Shown here in pieces: positions 1 to 6,127 of a stretch of 14,888 bases of DNA (position 1 is its first letter; each line of letters begins with the position of its first letter). The notes under the pieces were generated by a model. It made no database searches, was not told where the DNA came from, and saw only the letters and a program-made list of their open reading frames with translations. Made by a program: the position numbers and the translations under genes. The stretch comes from Actinomyces viscosus (lineage in GTDB: Bacteria; Bacteroidota; Bacteroidia; Flavobacteriales_D; Crocinitomicaceae), in the NCBI GenBank assembly GCA_943326975.2, contig CALPVI020000012.1, forward strand, positions 1-14,888, written 5' to 3'.

Positions 1-1013
1 CCTATAGGACGATGTATAGGAAAATCAAACTTTTTCGCATTAAAAACTAATTGATTAAGGTATTCTGACATTGTTTCACCTTTCCAAGCAACAATTCCAC
101 CTTCGTAAATGCTAAGAGATTTATTAGGAATTACTAAGTTTTCATCAACACCAATTACATGGCCATAACCTTCACATTTTTTACATGCACCAAAAGGATT
201 GTTAAATGTAAAAAAATGTTCATTTGGTTCTTGAAATTCGATTCCATCTAATTCAAATCGAGTAGAAAAGTCAATTTTAGTATTTGTATCTGGAAAATAT
301 AAAGAACAATTTCCATTTCCCTCTAAAAATGCTAAACCAATTGAATCTCCATACCTACTTTCATTATCTTCTGAACTGAAATCAGTTTTGATTCGATCAA
401 TTAATAAATACCCATTTTCAATTATTTTAGGTGTTTTTTGGATTAATTCTTCAATATCTACTATTTCATTTTGAATAAAGAGACGAACGTATCCCTGATC
501 TTTTAATATTGCTAATTGTCTTTCAACTCCATACTTTTCAAATCCTTCTAGCGGACAGATAATCATTGTTTTGGTACCTGCATCTAAAGATTTTAGATAA
601 TTGACAACATCCGTTACGGTGTGCTTTTTTACTTCTTTTCCTGAAATAGGTGAGTATGTTTTACCCACTTTTGCAAAAAGAATTTTTAGATAATTATAGA
701 TTTCTGTTGTTGTTCCTACGGTTGAACGTGGATTATTAGAAGTAACTTTTTGTTCTATTGCAATAGCTGGAGATATTCCTTTGATGTAATCTGTTTCTGG
801 CTTATTTAATTTTCCTAAAAACTGACGTGCATATGATGAAAGACTCTCAATATATCTTCTTTGACCTTCAGCAAACAATGTGTCGAACGCTAAAGAAGAT
901 TTTCCTGAACCTGATAAGCCTGTAATTACGGTTAACTTTCCATGTTGAATGGATACATCTAAATTCTTAAGGTTATGAACACGAGCACCTTTTATCTCAA
1001 TCATTTTTTGCAT
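1..1013 (-). CDS. uvrA: UvrA, excinuclease ABC subunit A (N-terminal 337 residues, cut by window edge)
   Basis: Damage-recognition ATPase of nucleotide excision repair, acting with UvrB in the cytoplasm. The reading frame is open from base 1013 to the edge of the window, giving about 337 of the roughly 940 residues usual for UvrA. Visible are the N-terminal IEIKGARVHNLKN segment, Walker A GLSGSGKSS at residues 32-40, the RRYIESLSSYARQFL block just after it, and the later FTFNNPFGACKKCEGYG block with C277 and C280. The first cysteine pair of the usual zinc module is absent: the aligned place (253-260) reads FELDGIEF. Two in-frame ATGs are possible, at 1013 and 1004; the second gives the common MIEIKG start. 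A TAnnTTTG box lies at 1025-1018. Identity is secure; the truncation is only the window edge. Confidence 0.96.
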   Translation of the reverse strand, partial: MQKMIEIKGARVHNLKNLDVSIQHGKLTVITGLSGSGKSSLAFDTLFAEGQRRYIESLSSYARQFLGKLNKPETDYIKGISPAIAIEQKVTSNNPRSTVGTTTEIYNYLKILFAKVGKTYSPISGKEVKKHTVTDVVNYLKSLDAGTKTMIICPLEGFEKYGVERQLAILKDQGYVRLFIQNEIVDIEELIQKTPKIIENGYLLIDRIKTDFSSEDNESRYGDSIGLAFLEGNGNCSLYFPDTNTKIDFSTRFELDGIEFQEPNEHFFTFNNPFGACKKCEGYGHVIGVDENLVIPNKSLSIYEGGIVAWKGETMSEYLNQLVFNAKKFDFPIHRPI

Positions 1014-1017
1014 AGAA

Positions 1018-1025
1018 CAAAGATA
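1018..1025 (-). promoter_or_regulatory. Putative -7 box of the uvrA promoter
   Basis: The minus strand reads TATCTTTG, a full match to the Bacteroidota -7 consensus TAnnTTTG. Its last base is 4 nt before the ATG at 1013 and 13 nt before the ATG at 1004. With a start site about 5 nt past the box, transcription would begin on or next to the first ATG, so the message is leaderless from 1013 or has a leader of about 9 nt to 1004. No TTG is seen 17-23 bases upstream. Confidence 0.45.
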
Positions 1026-1071
1026 AAAGAATGTTCAATAATTAATAAGTATTTTAAAATGCAAACATGAA

Positions 1072-1356
1072 TTATTCTTTTGTAATCACAAAGATGTCTT
1101 CGTCATCTTTTTTAAAGAATTTTTTTTCACGAGCATAACGTTCTAGTTCTGAGGAGTATTTAAGTTGTTTTAATGTATAGCGAATACCTGATAGTCGTTT
1201 TGAAACCATTTCTTTAGATTCTTCAATACGATTTAATTTTCGAGCATGTCCTACCATTGAAAAAATATCATTGTCGTCTAGAAATAGAGCATAAAAAACA
1301 AATATAGTTGTTGCAAGTATGAATTTATTTCTGAAATAGTTTAAATATTTTTTCAT
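1072..1356 (-). CDS. FtsB/DivIC-family septum formation initiator
   Basis: Small bitopic protein of the division complex, expected to pair with an FtsL-like partner at the septum. The 94 residues show a short basic N-terminus, one membrane segment at about 11-27 (FILATTIFVFYALFL), a predicted coiled coil at about 36-67 and the family's C-terminal block ERYAREKKFFKKDDEDIFVI at 72-91. Length and layout match Bacteroidota DivIC/FtsB proteins. It lies 58 bases upstream of uvrA on the same strand, but uvrA appears to have its own -7 box, so co-transcription is possible but not required. The ATG at 1356 is preceded by a TAnnTTTG box only 4 nt away, so a leaderless message is likely. The family is clear from the pattern; the exact orthology (FtsB versus DivIC) is not decided here. 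Confidence 0.88.
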   Translation of the reverse strand: MKKYLNYFRNKFILATTIFVFYALFLDDNDIFSMVGHARKLNRIEESKEMVSKRLSGIRYTLKQLKYSSELERYAREKKFFKKDDEDIFVITKE

Positions 1357-1360
1357 GTTG

Positions 1361-1368
1361 CAAATTTA
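1361..1368 (-). promoter_or_regulatory. Putative -7 box of the ftsB/divIC-like gene
   Basis: The minus strand reads TAAATTTG, matching TAnnTTTG. The box ends 4 nt before the ATG, so a start about 5 nt downstream falls on the A of the start codon. No TTG element is seen at the expected distance upstream. Confidence 0.45.
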
Positions 1369-1431
1369 AACAAAGGTTTTATCACTGCTTTAGTTGATGT
1401 TGTTATTTTTAAATAATGAAATGTTTAAAAC

Positions 1432-1519
1432 AAAAAAAAGAGAAACAAATTCTAATGAAACCTGTTTCTCTTTTTTTCTTTGCTAAAACTATAAAACCTA
1501 ACTACAACTATGAAATTTT
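1432..1519 (-). ncRNA. Candidate ~88-nt small RNA or orphan leader
   Basis: No gene explains this stretch, but the minus strand has both ends of a transcription unit: a full promoter at 1555-1524 and a 15-bp hairpin followed by eight U residues ending near 1432. The predicted product starts near 1519 and is about 88 nt long, with an AU-rich unstructured first half and the hairpin at its 3' end. The next gene on this strand, the FtsB-like gene, starts 75 bases beyond the hairpin, so an attenuated long leader for that gene is the main alternative. I see no long open frame in it. This is inference from promoter and terminator only. Confidence 0.4.
1433..1477. terminator. 15-bp hairpin, terminator-like in both directions
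   Basis: Arms 1433-1447 and 1463-1477 pair perfectly over 15 bp around a 15-nt loop. The outer half of the stem is A/T only, so each arm supplies a U tract for one direction: eight U residues on the minus strand and seven on the plus strand. It sits in a divergent intergenic region, where no annotated gene ends. Confidence 0.65.
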
Positions 1520-1523
1520 TTCA

Positions 1524-1555
1524 CAAAAATAAAACGTTTTAGTAAATAAAACAAA
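1524..1555 (-). promoter_or_regulatory. Complete Bacteroidota promoter (TTTG, 20-nt spacer, TATTTTTG)
   Basis: On the minus strand TTTG at 1555-1552 is followed after 20 nt by TATTTTTG at 1531-1524. This matches the Flavobacterium/Bacteroides pattern TTG-N17-23-TAnnTTTG and is the only place found in the window where both boxes are present at the right spacing. Predicted start is near 1519. It reads towards the hairpin at 1433-1477. Confidence 0.55.
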
Positions 1556-1696
1556 AAAATCTATATAAAAAGTGAATAAAAATTGTGTTTAACATCTATT
1601 TATTTTAAAATCAATTCTTTAATATTTTTTGTTATCATTATTTCACTTCAAATTTTGTATTTATTTCACAATTTTTATACTTAAAATCGTTTTGTT
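1556..1696. other. AT-rich noncoding remainder of the divergent gap
   Basis: The rest of the 1357-1714 gap is almost pure A/T with stop codons in all frames. I see no gene, tRNA-like fold or repeat in it. It presumably carries upstream promoter sequence for the meaB operon. Confidence 0.5.
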
Positions 1697-1704
1697 TATA
1701 TTTG
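1697..1704 (+). promoter_or_regulatory. Putative -7 box of the meaB operon
   Basis: TATATTTG matches TAnnTTTG and ends 10 nt before the ATG of the MeaB-like gene. The predicted start near 1709 would leave a leader of only about 6 nt. No TTG is seen 17-23 nt upstream. Confidence 0.5.
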
Positions 1705-1714
1705 TCTAAGAATA

Positions 1715-2764
1715 ATGGAAGAAGAACAATTAAATAATTGGTTAAACAAGCGTAAAAGTAGAAGAGAGCAATTAACTGCTGTCAATCTATTTAATGAAAT
1801 GCGTTTGCATTCTATTTCTGCCTTAAGTTCTTCTATTACATTATTAGAAAGTACTCGTAAAGAAGATAAGTTAATTGCAAATGAATTGATTAATTTGTGT
1901 TTACCCTATTCAGGGAAATCAATTCGTATTGGTATTACAGGTGTTCCAGGAGTTGGTAAAAGTACATTTATTGAATCTTTTGGGAAAGTTTTACTATCAG
2001 AAGGAAAACGAATTGCAGTATTGGCAATTGATCCAAGTAGCGAATTTAGTGGAGGAAGTATTTTAGGTGATAAAACACGTATGGAAGAATTATCTGTAAT
2101 GGATAATGTATTTATTCGTCCTTCACCAGCGGGAAAAACACTTGGGGGTGTTGCTAGAAAAACGCGTGAAAGTATCCTATTGTGTGAAGCAGCAGGTTTT
2201 GATGTTGTTTTGATAGAAACGGTGGGTGTTGGTCAATCGGAAACAATGGTTCATTCGATGGTTGATTTCTTCTTGTTATTGATGCTAGCAGGAGCTGGTG
2301 ATGAATTACAAGGTATCAAAAGGGGAATTATGGAGATGGCTGACTCGTTGGTAATTACCAAAGCAGATGGAGACAATGTGCAGAAAGCCAAATTAGCAAG
2401 TAGAGAATATCAAAATGCTATGCATTTATTTCCTCCGAATCCTAATGGTTGGATTTCAAAATCTATGACATGTAGTTCAATCAATAGTGAAAATATTTTA
2501 AGTGTTTGGAAAACAGTAGAATCTTTTGTTAATCATACTACTTTGAATGGGTGGTTTGAGAAAAAAAGACATCTTCAAGATAAATTTTGGTTTCAAGAAA
2601 CATTAAAAGATTTAATTTTGGAACGATATTTTCATTCTGAAGAAAATGAAAAATTAATAAAGTATGAAGAACAAAATGTGGTAGAAGGGAAGATTTCATC
2701 TTTTCAAGCTGCTGAGTTGTTATTTCAGCGATTTATAAATAAAGATAATGGAACAAACATTTAA
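1715..2764 (+). CDS. meaB: MeaB/ArgK-type GTPase, methylmalonyl-CoA mutase chaperone
   Basis: G3E-family P-loop GTPase that guards B12 loading and protects methylmalonyl-CoA mutase; older annotations call it ArgK or LAO/AO transport ATPase. The 349 residues fit the family. Seen are an N-terminal helical part (1-65), Walker A GVPGVGKS at 76-83, the DPSSEFSGGSILGDKTRM block at 106-123, the RPSPAGKTLGGVARKTRE switch region at 135-152, IETVGVGQSE at 167-176, and the base-recognition motif as TKAD at 215-218, where NKAD is usual. The C-terminal part (about 270-349) is a helical dimerisation region. First gene of a three-gene run; the S4 gene starts inside its last 17 bases. No mutase gene is in the window. 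The ATG at 1715 follows a -7 box closely, supporting this start. Confidence 0.93.
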   Translation: MEEEQLNNWLNKRKSRREQLTAVNLFNEMRLHSISALSSSITLLESTRKEDKLIANELINLCLPYSGKSIRIGITGVPGVGKSTFIESFGKVLLSEGKRIAVLAIDPSSEFSGGSILGDKTRMEELSVMDNVFIRPSPAGKTLGGVARKTRESILLCEAAGFDVVLIETVGVGQSETMVHSMVDFFLLLMLAGAGDELQGIKRGIMEMADSLVITKADGDNVQKAKLASREYQNAMHLFPPNPNGWISKSMTCSSINSENILSVWKTVESFVNHTTLNGWFEKKRHLQDKFWFQETLKDLILERYFHSEENEKLIKYEEQNVVEGKISSFQAAELLFQRFINKDNGTNI

Positions 2765-2957
2765 GATAGAAGGTGAGTTTATAGAACTTATTCAATTATT
2801 AAAAGCAATTGGATTGGCTCAAACTGGAGGGCATGCAAAATTAATTGTAAATGAAGAAATGGTTCTACGAAACGGTGAAATTGAAACGCGCAAAAGAGCT
2901 AAGTTAATTCCAGGTGATGTAATTGAAATACTTGATAATAAGATAATTTTAGAATAA
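2748..2957 (+). CDS. YbcJ-like S4-domain RNA-binding protein
   Basis: A 69-residue protein made of one S4 domain, resembling E. coli YbcJ and the S4-like PF13275 family. The core reads LIQLLKAIGLAQTGGHAKLI followed by the RNA-facing stretch with ETRKRAKL, then a short C-terminal strand pair with PGDVIEI. Such proteins are thought to bind structured RNA, possibly rRNA, but the target is unknown. The gene overlaps the end of meaB by 17 bases in another frame and its TAA shares one base with the ATG of the next gene (TAATG), so translation of the three is probably coupled. Family assignment is good; cellular role is not established. Confidence 0.85.
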   Translation: MEQTFKIEGEFIELIQLLKAIGLAQTGGHAKLIVNEEMVLRNGEIETRKRAKLIPGDVIEILDNKIILE

Positions 2958-4276
2958 TGAAATTGAAATTTTATACTTTTCTGATTTGTTTGTTTACACT
3001 TTTATCTGCTTCAGCAAAGAAAGTAACAGATATAGACTTTGATATTGATTCTAGTAATTTCGGAGTTTCAAATTCATATAGCTTGAAGATTTATCTAATC
3101 AATAAAAAAGGAAAAAGGAATTTATTAAGTCCTGGTGAATTTTCATTGAAATGGAATAAAATTAAAGTAACTGGAGATCATATTTTAAGTTTTAGACATG
3201 GAATTGTAGTTTTTAATCAACCAGATATTCAAGCATCAAATAATAATTGTACGATTGAAGTTTCCTATGATAATGTTCATTATATGAAAAAAACTTTCAA
3301 GCTTCCTTATGTAAAGGGTATGATTATCAATACTAATTCAATTCTTGTAAATAAGTATCAAGTTTTTGATTATCAGTTAGTTTTTAATAATGGTAAAACT
3401 TCATCGCCTTCAGAATCGTTGTTTTATAGATCTAATATAGTGAGTTTGTGTCCATCTGAAGTTGATTTTAACGGAGACAAGGTACAAGTTAAATTATTTG
3501 ATGTGGTTGCTTATGAAACGTTAAAATTGAAATTTAAAAACAAACAAAATGAGCAAGTTTTAGGAGAAAAAACGATTTTATTAGAATACCCTACAACTTT
3601 ATCAATTTTAGCCTCAGGAGCTAATGGTCAAAATGGTCAAAATGGAGCAAATGGTAAAACTGTTTCAGAAGTCGGTAAATCAGGATCAAATGGAGAGAAT
3701 GGAACAAATGCATCAAAAGTGCTTGTGTTTGTAAAATCAAAAATTATAAACGGAACTACTTTTTATGTCTTGCATTATTTTCTAAGTGATGGAACTAAAT
3801 CTACTTACATTGTTAAATACAATGGAAGTCCTATTTATATCAAATCAAATGGTGGTAATGGTGGTAACGGTGGCAATGGTGGTAATGGTAGTGATGGATT
3901 GGTCGATATTACAAAAAATATAAACTCTCCGAATGGTGGTAATGGTGGTAATGGAGGCAATTCTGGTAATGGTGGTAATGCTGGGGATATTTCATTTGTA
4001 TTTGATAGAGCTTCAGGAGATTTATCAAAAATCTTTATTATTGAGAATAATGCAGGAGTTGCAGGAGCCAATGGACTAGGAGGAAAAGGAGGAAAGGCTT
4101 TTACTAAAAATGCTACTACAGCTGCAGATTTACAAAAAATTAAAGAAGGAGTAATAGGTCAAAAAGGAATTGCAGGAATTAATGGTAAAAATGCGAATCC
4201 TACCTCTTTTAAAATTTTATCAAGTGAAGACTGGGAAAAATTATTCAAAGAAAATGATACAAATGGTTTTCAATAA
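2957..4276 (+). CDS. Secreted glycine/asparagine-rich protein with collagen-like GXY stretches
   Basis: I do not recognise this protein. The 439 residues begin with a Sec signal peptide (MKLKFYTFLICLFTLLSASA, cleavage likely after A20); no lipobox fits the cysteine at 11. Residues 21-220 look like beta-rich extracellular modules with only two cysteines (98 and 165). From about 221 on, Gly-X-Y stretches alternate with short beta-rich pieces: 221-252, NGG repeats at 298-311 and 326-343, then 366-380 and 398-413. No type IX secretion tail or anchor is visible. Glycine triplets of this kind can form collagen-like trimers or bundles of polyglycine-II helices; N-G-G repeats without proline favour the second, which is my inference. 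It is the last gene of the meaB run, starting on the S4 gene's stop codon, and ends 3 bases from a convergent gene. Confidence 0.85.
   Translation: MKLKFYTFLICLFTLLSASAKKVTDIDFDIDSSNFGVSNSYSLKIYLINKKGKRNLLSPGEFSLKWNKIKVTGDHILSFRHGIVVFNQPDIQASNNNCTIEVSYDNVHYMKKTFKLPYVKGMIINTNSILVNKYQVFDYQLVFNNGKTSSPSESLFYRSNIVSLCPSEVDFNGDKVQVKLFDVVAYETLKLKFKNKQNEQVLGEKTILLEYPTTLSILASGANGQNGQNGANGKTVSEVGKSGSNGENGTNASKVLVFVKSKIINGTTFYVLHYFLSDGTKSTYIVKYNGSPIYIKSNGGNGGNGGNGGNGSDGLVDITKNINSPNGGNGGNGGNSGNGGNAGDISFVFDRASGDLSKIFIIENNAGVAGANGLGGKGGKAFTKNATTAADLQKIKEGVIGQKGIAGINGKNANPTSFKILSSEDWEKLFKENDTNGFQ
3848..3889 (+). repeat. 9-base tandem repeat encoding Asn-Gly-Gly, first block
   Basis: Four full units of an AATGGTGGT-type repeat plus a partial one, encoding residues 298-311. 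Third positions vary (GGT/GGC, AAT/AAC), so the block is old enough to have picked up silent changes yet still could slip in register. Confidence 0.85.
3932..3985 (+). repeat. 9-base tandem repeat encoding Asn-Gly-Gly, second block
   Basis: Six 9-base units encoding residues 326-343, with one unit changed to Asn-Ser-Gly and the last to Asn-Ala-Gly. It is separated from the first block by 42 bases that keep the frame. Confidence 0.85.
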
Positions 4277-4279
4277 TAA

Positions 4280-4762
4280 TTAGATATCTTTGTTGAAACT
4301 ATGAATATCATTGTGATTTTCATCAATTTTATCTTTGATTTTTTTAATTGTTTGTGTCAACATAAAAATATCTATCGTAGAATTGTTTTTAAGCCATAGC
4401 CAACTTTCTTTTTCATCTTCTACAGCCATAGCTATGTGATAAAGTAATTCAAACTTATTCGATTTTAGCCAATTTTGTGCTGATTCTATCCCTTCAGCAG
4501 CATTAATCATAGCCATTATATGTGGATAGCCATTTTTCATTAACCAATTTCTTGCTTCGTCATCTAGTGCTATTGCTGCAGCTGCAATAACTAGTTCGTG
4601 ATATCCATTTTCAGTTAGCCATTTTGCAATCTCTTTATTGCCATCAATTGCTTTTGCCCAAGCTAATATAATTTTAGGGGGATAAGCTAAAGGTTTTAAA
4701 GGAGTTATGATTGGTTTTTTGACAGAATTATTTTCAGTATTTTTTTTTCGTTTAAACCACAT
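4280..4762 (-). CDS. Unrecognised protein with four exact 25-residue helical repeats
   Basis: No known family was recognised. From the ATG at 4762 the protein has 160 residues: a basic head (WFKRKK), a proline-containing linker up to about residue 29, then four tandem units with consensus A-A-x-A-x-D/E-x3-A-x-x-W-L-x-x-N-G-Y. The conserved tryptophans fall at 48, 73, 98 and 123, exactly 25 apart, which suggests a small alpha-solenoid of paired helices. The last ~30 residues are charged and probably helical or disordered. No signal peptide or membrane segment is seen, so it is probably cytoplasmic. A TTG four codons earlier (4774) is a possible start, but the ATG is preferred; it lies 12 bases after the SpmAB stop, implying one operon. 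Protein interaction is the likely role, by inference from the repeats. Confidence 0.75.
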   Translation of the reverse strand: MWFKRKKNTENNSVKKPIITPLKPLAYPPKIILAWAKAIDGNKEIAKWLTENGYHELVIAAAAIALDDEARNWLMKNGYPHIMAMINAAEGIESAQNWLKSNKFELLYHIAMAVEDEKESWLWLKNNSTIDIFMLTQTIKKIKDKIDENHNDIHSFNKDI

Positions 4763-4774
4763 GATTTCGTTCAA

Positions 4775-6013
4775 TTAATGTGCGTAAAAAAGATAAGCAA
4801 CTAATATCGCGGTTAATCCACCGATAACATCGCAAAAAATTCCTGCGGATGCAGCATATCTAGTATTTGTTACTTTCACTGAACCAAAATAAACTGCAAT
4901 AACGTAAAAAGTAGTCTCTGTACTACCTTGAAAAGTAGCTGAAAGTTTTCCGACAAAAGAATCAACTCCAAACGCATTAAAAGTATCTACCATTAAACCT
5001 CTAGCGCCGCTACCAGAAAATGGTTTCATAAAAATAACGGGTAAAGCATCAACAAATTCAACTGTTTTTAGACCTATTACAAATAATCCTGATTTTATTA
5101 ATCCCATTAAGTCTGTCAATGCTCCACAAGATCTAAATAAAGCTACTGCAGCAAGCATTGCTATTAAATAAGGAATTATATTAAGTGCAACTTGGAAACC
5201 TCCTTTAGCGCCTTCAATAAAAGAATCAAACATATTGATTTTAGCTTTCATTGCTAATAGAAAGAAGAAAGCTATTATTCCAAAAATAATCGAAGTACTG
5301 ATTACTGATGAAATTGTGTTGATTTTATCAGGGTGCGCATTTAAAAAAAACATTAAACCGATAATACCAGCTGTTATTGTTCCGATGTAAGCTAAAATTA
5401 CTTTGTCAAATAAGTTTATTTTTTGTCGAATGGAAACAAAAATTAATCCTCCCAACGTAGCAAAATAAGTAGTGATTAAGATTGGAAGGAAAACAGATGC
5501 CGGTTCTACAGATCCATTTGCCATTCGAGCGGCTAAGATGCTAACTGGGATAATGGTTAAGCCAGAAGCATTTAAAACCAAAAACATTATTTGAGCATTC
5601 GTTGCTTTTTTAGGGGTTTCAGTATTAAGTTCTTGAAGGTCTTTCATTGCTTTTAAACCTGCAGGAGTGGCAGCATTGTCTAACCCTAACATATTTGCTG
5701 AGAAGTTAAGCATCATAGAACCTAAAGCTGGATGGTCTTTCGGTACTTCAGGGAATAATCTTGAAAAAAGCGGCGAAACCAATCGAGACATAATTTTTAC
5801 TGCACCACCATCTTCACCAATTTTCATTAATCCCATCCATAGACACAATGAGCCAGTCATAAAAAGTGCAATTTCAAATCCTGATTTTGAAGATTCAAAA
5901 AGGGCGTCCATCATTTTTTGTAAAATGTGAGTGTCTTGCCAAAATATTAACTTTGAAAAGCCCATTACCAAAGCTGTAATGAACATTCCTATCCAAACTC
6001 TGTTTAATACCAT
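4775..6013 (-). CDS. SpmA-SpmB fusion, nucleoside-recognition (Gate) domain membrane protein
   Basis: Integral inner-membrane protein of 412 residues that joins in one chain what Bacillus encodes as spore maturation proteins SpmA and SpmB. The SpmA-like half carries NFSANMLGLDNAATPAGLKAM at 103-123; the SpmB-like half carries KPFSGSGARG at 330-339 and QGSTETTFYVIAVYFGS at 362-378. About ten hydrophobic segments are visible. The substrate is not known; Gate-domain proteins are thought to be transporters. In a non-sporulating lineage the spore label should not be taken literally. The ATG at 6013 gives a normal hydrophobic N-terminus. The 25-residue-repeat gene follows 12 bases downstream, and the E1 terminator at 6089-6121 lies just upstream, so this pair probably has its own promoter, though no clear box was found. 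Confidence 0.92.
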   Translation of the reverse strand: MVLNRVWIGMFITALVMGFSKLIFWQDTHILQKMMDALFESSKSGFEIALFMTGSLCLWMGLMKIGEDGGAVKIMSRLVSPLFSRLFPEVPKDHPALGSMMLNFSANMLGLDNAATPAGLKAMKDLQELNTETPKKATNAQIMFLVLNASGLTIIPVSILAARMANGSVEPASVFLPILITTYFATLGGLIFVSIRQKINLFDKVILAYIGTITAGIIGLMFFLNAHPDKINTISSVISTSIIFGIIAFFFLLAMKAKINMFDSFIEGAKGGFQVALNIIPYLIAMLAAVALFRSCGALTDLMGLIKSGLFVIGLKTVEFVDALPVIFMKPFSGSGARGLMVDTFNAFGVDSFVGKLSATFQGSTETTFYVIAVYFGSVKVTNTRYAASAGIFCDVIGGLTAILVAYLFYAH

Positions 6014-6088
6014 ATTGCTAAATTCGTTAAAATTTATTTTAATAATTACAATCTTAAATTTTAGATTTCCACAGAGTTATTAATATAT

Positions 6089-6121
6089 AAAAAAAAATCC
6101 CGTTCGTAAGAAAGGGATTTT
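6089..6121 (-). terminator. Rho-independent terminator of the E1 gene
   Basis: Arms 6094-6101 and 6114-6121 pair over 8 bp (AAAATCCC with GGGATTTT) around a 12-nt loop, followed on the minus strand by a run of U residues. It starts 6 bases after the E1 stop codon and ends 75 bases before the SpmAB start. Confidence 0.85.
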
Positions 6122-6127
6122 AATCTT

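Noticed and set aside
1510..1542. Ten-codon plus-strand frame MKFFHKNKTF in the divergent gap
   Set aside because: It is too short, has no supporting promoter on that strand, and overlaps the putative minus-strand promoter.
3835..4071. Minus-strand 78-codon frame rich in Pro-Leu
   Set aside because: It is the mirror image of the Asn-Gly-Gly repeats on the plus strand; the low-complexity sequence follows from that and no start context or family is seen.
5667..5930. Plus-strand 87-codon frame inside the SpmAB gene
   Set aside because: It lies wholly opposite a well-supported membrane protein gene and its translation has no recognisable features.
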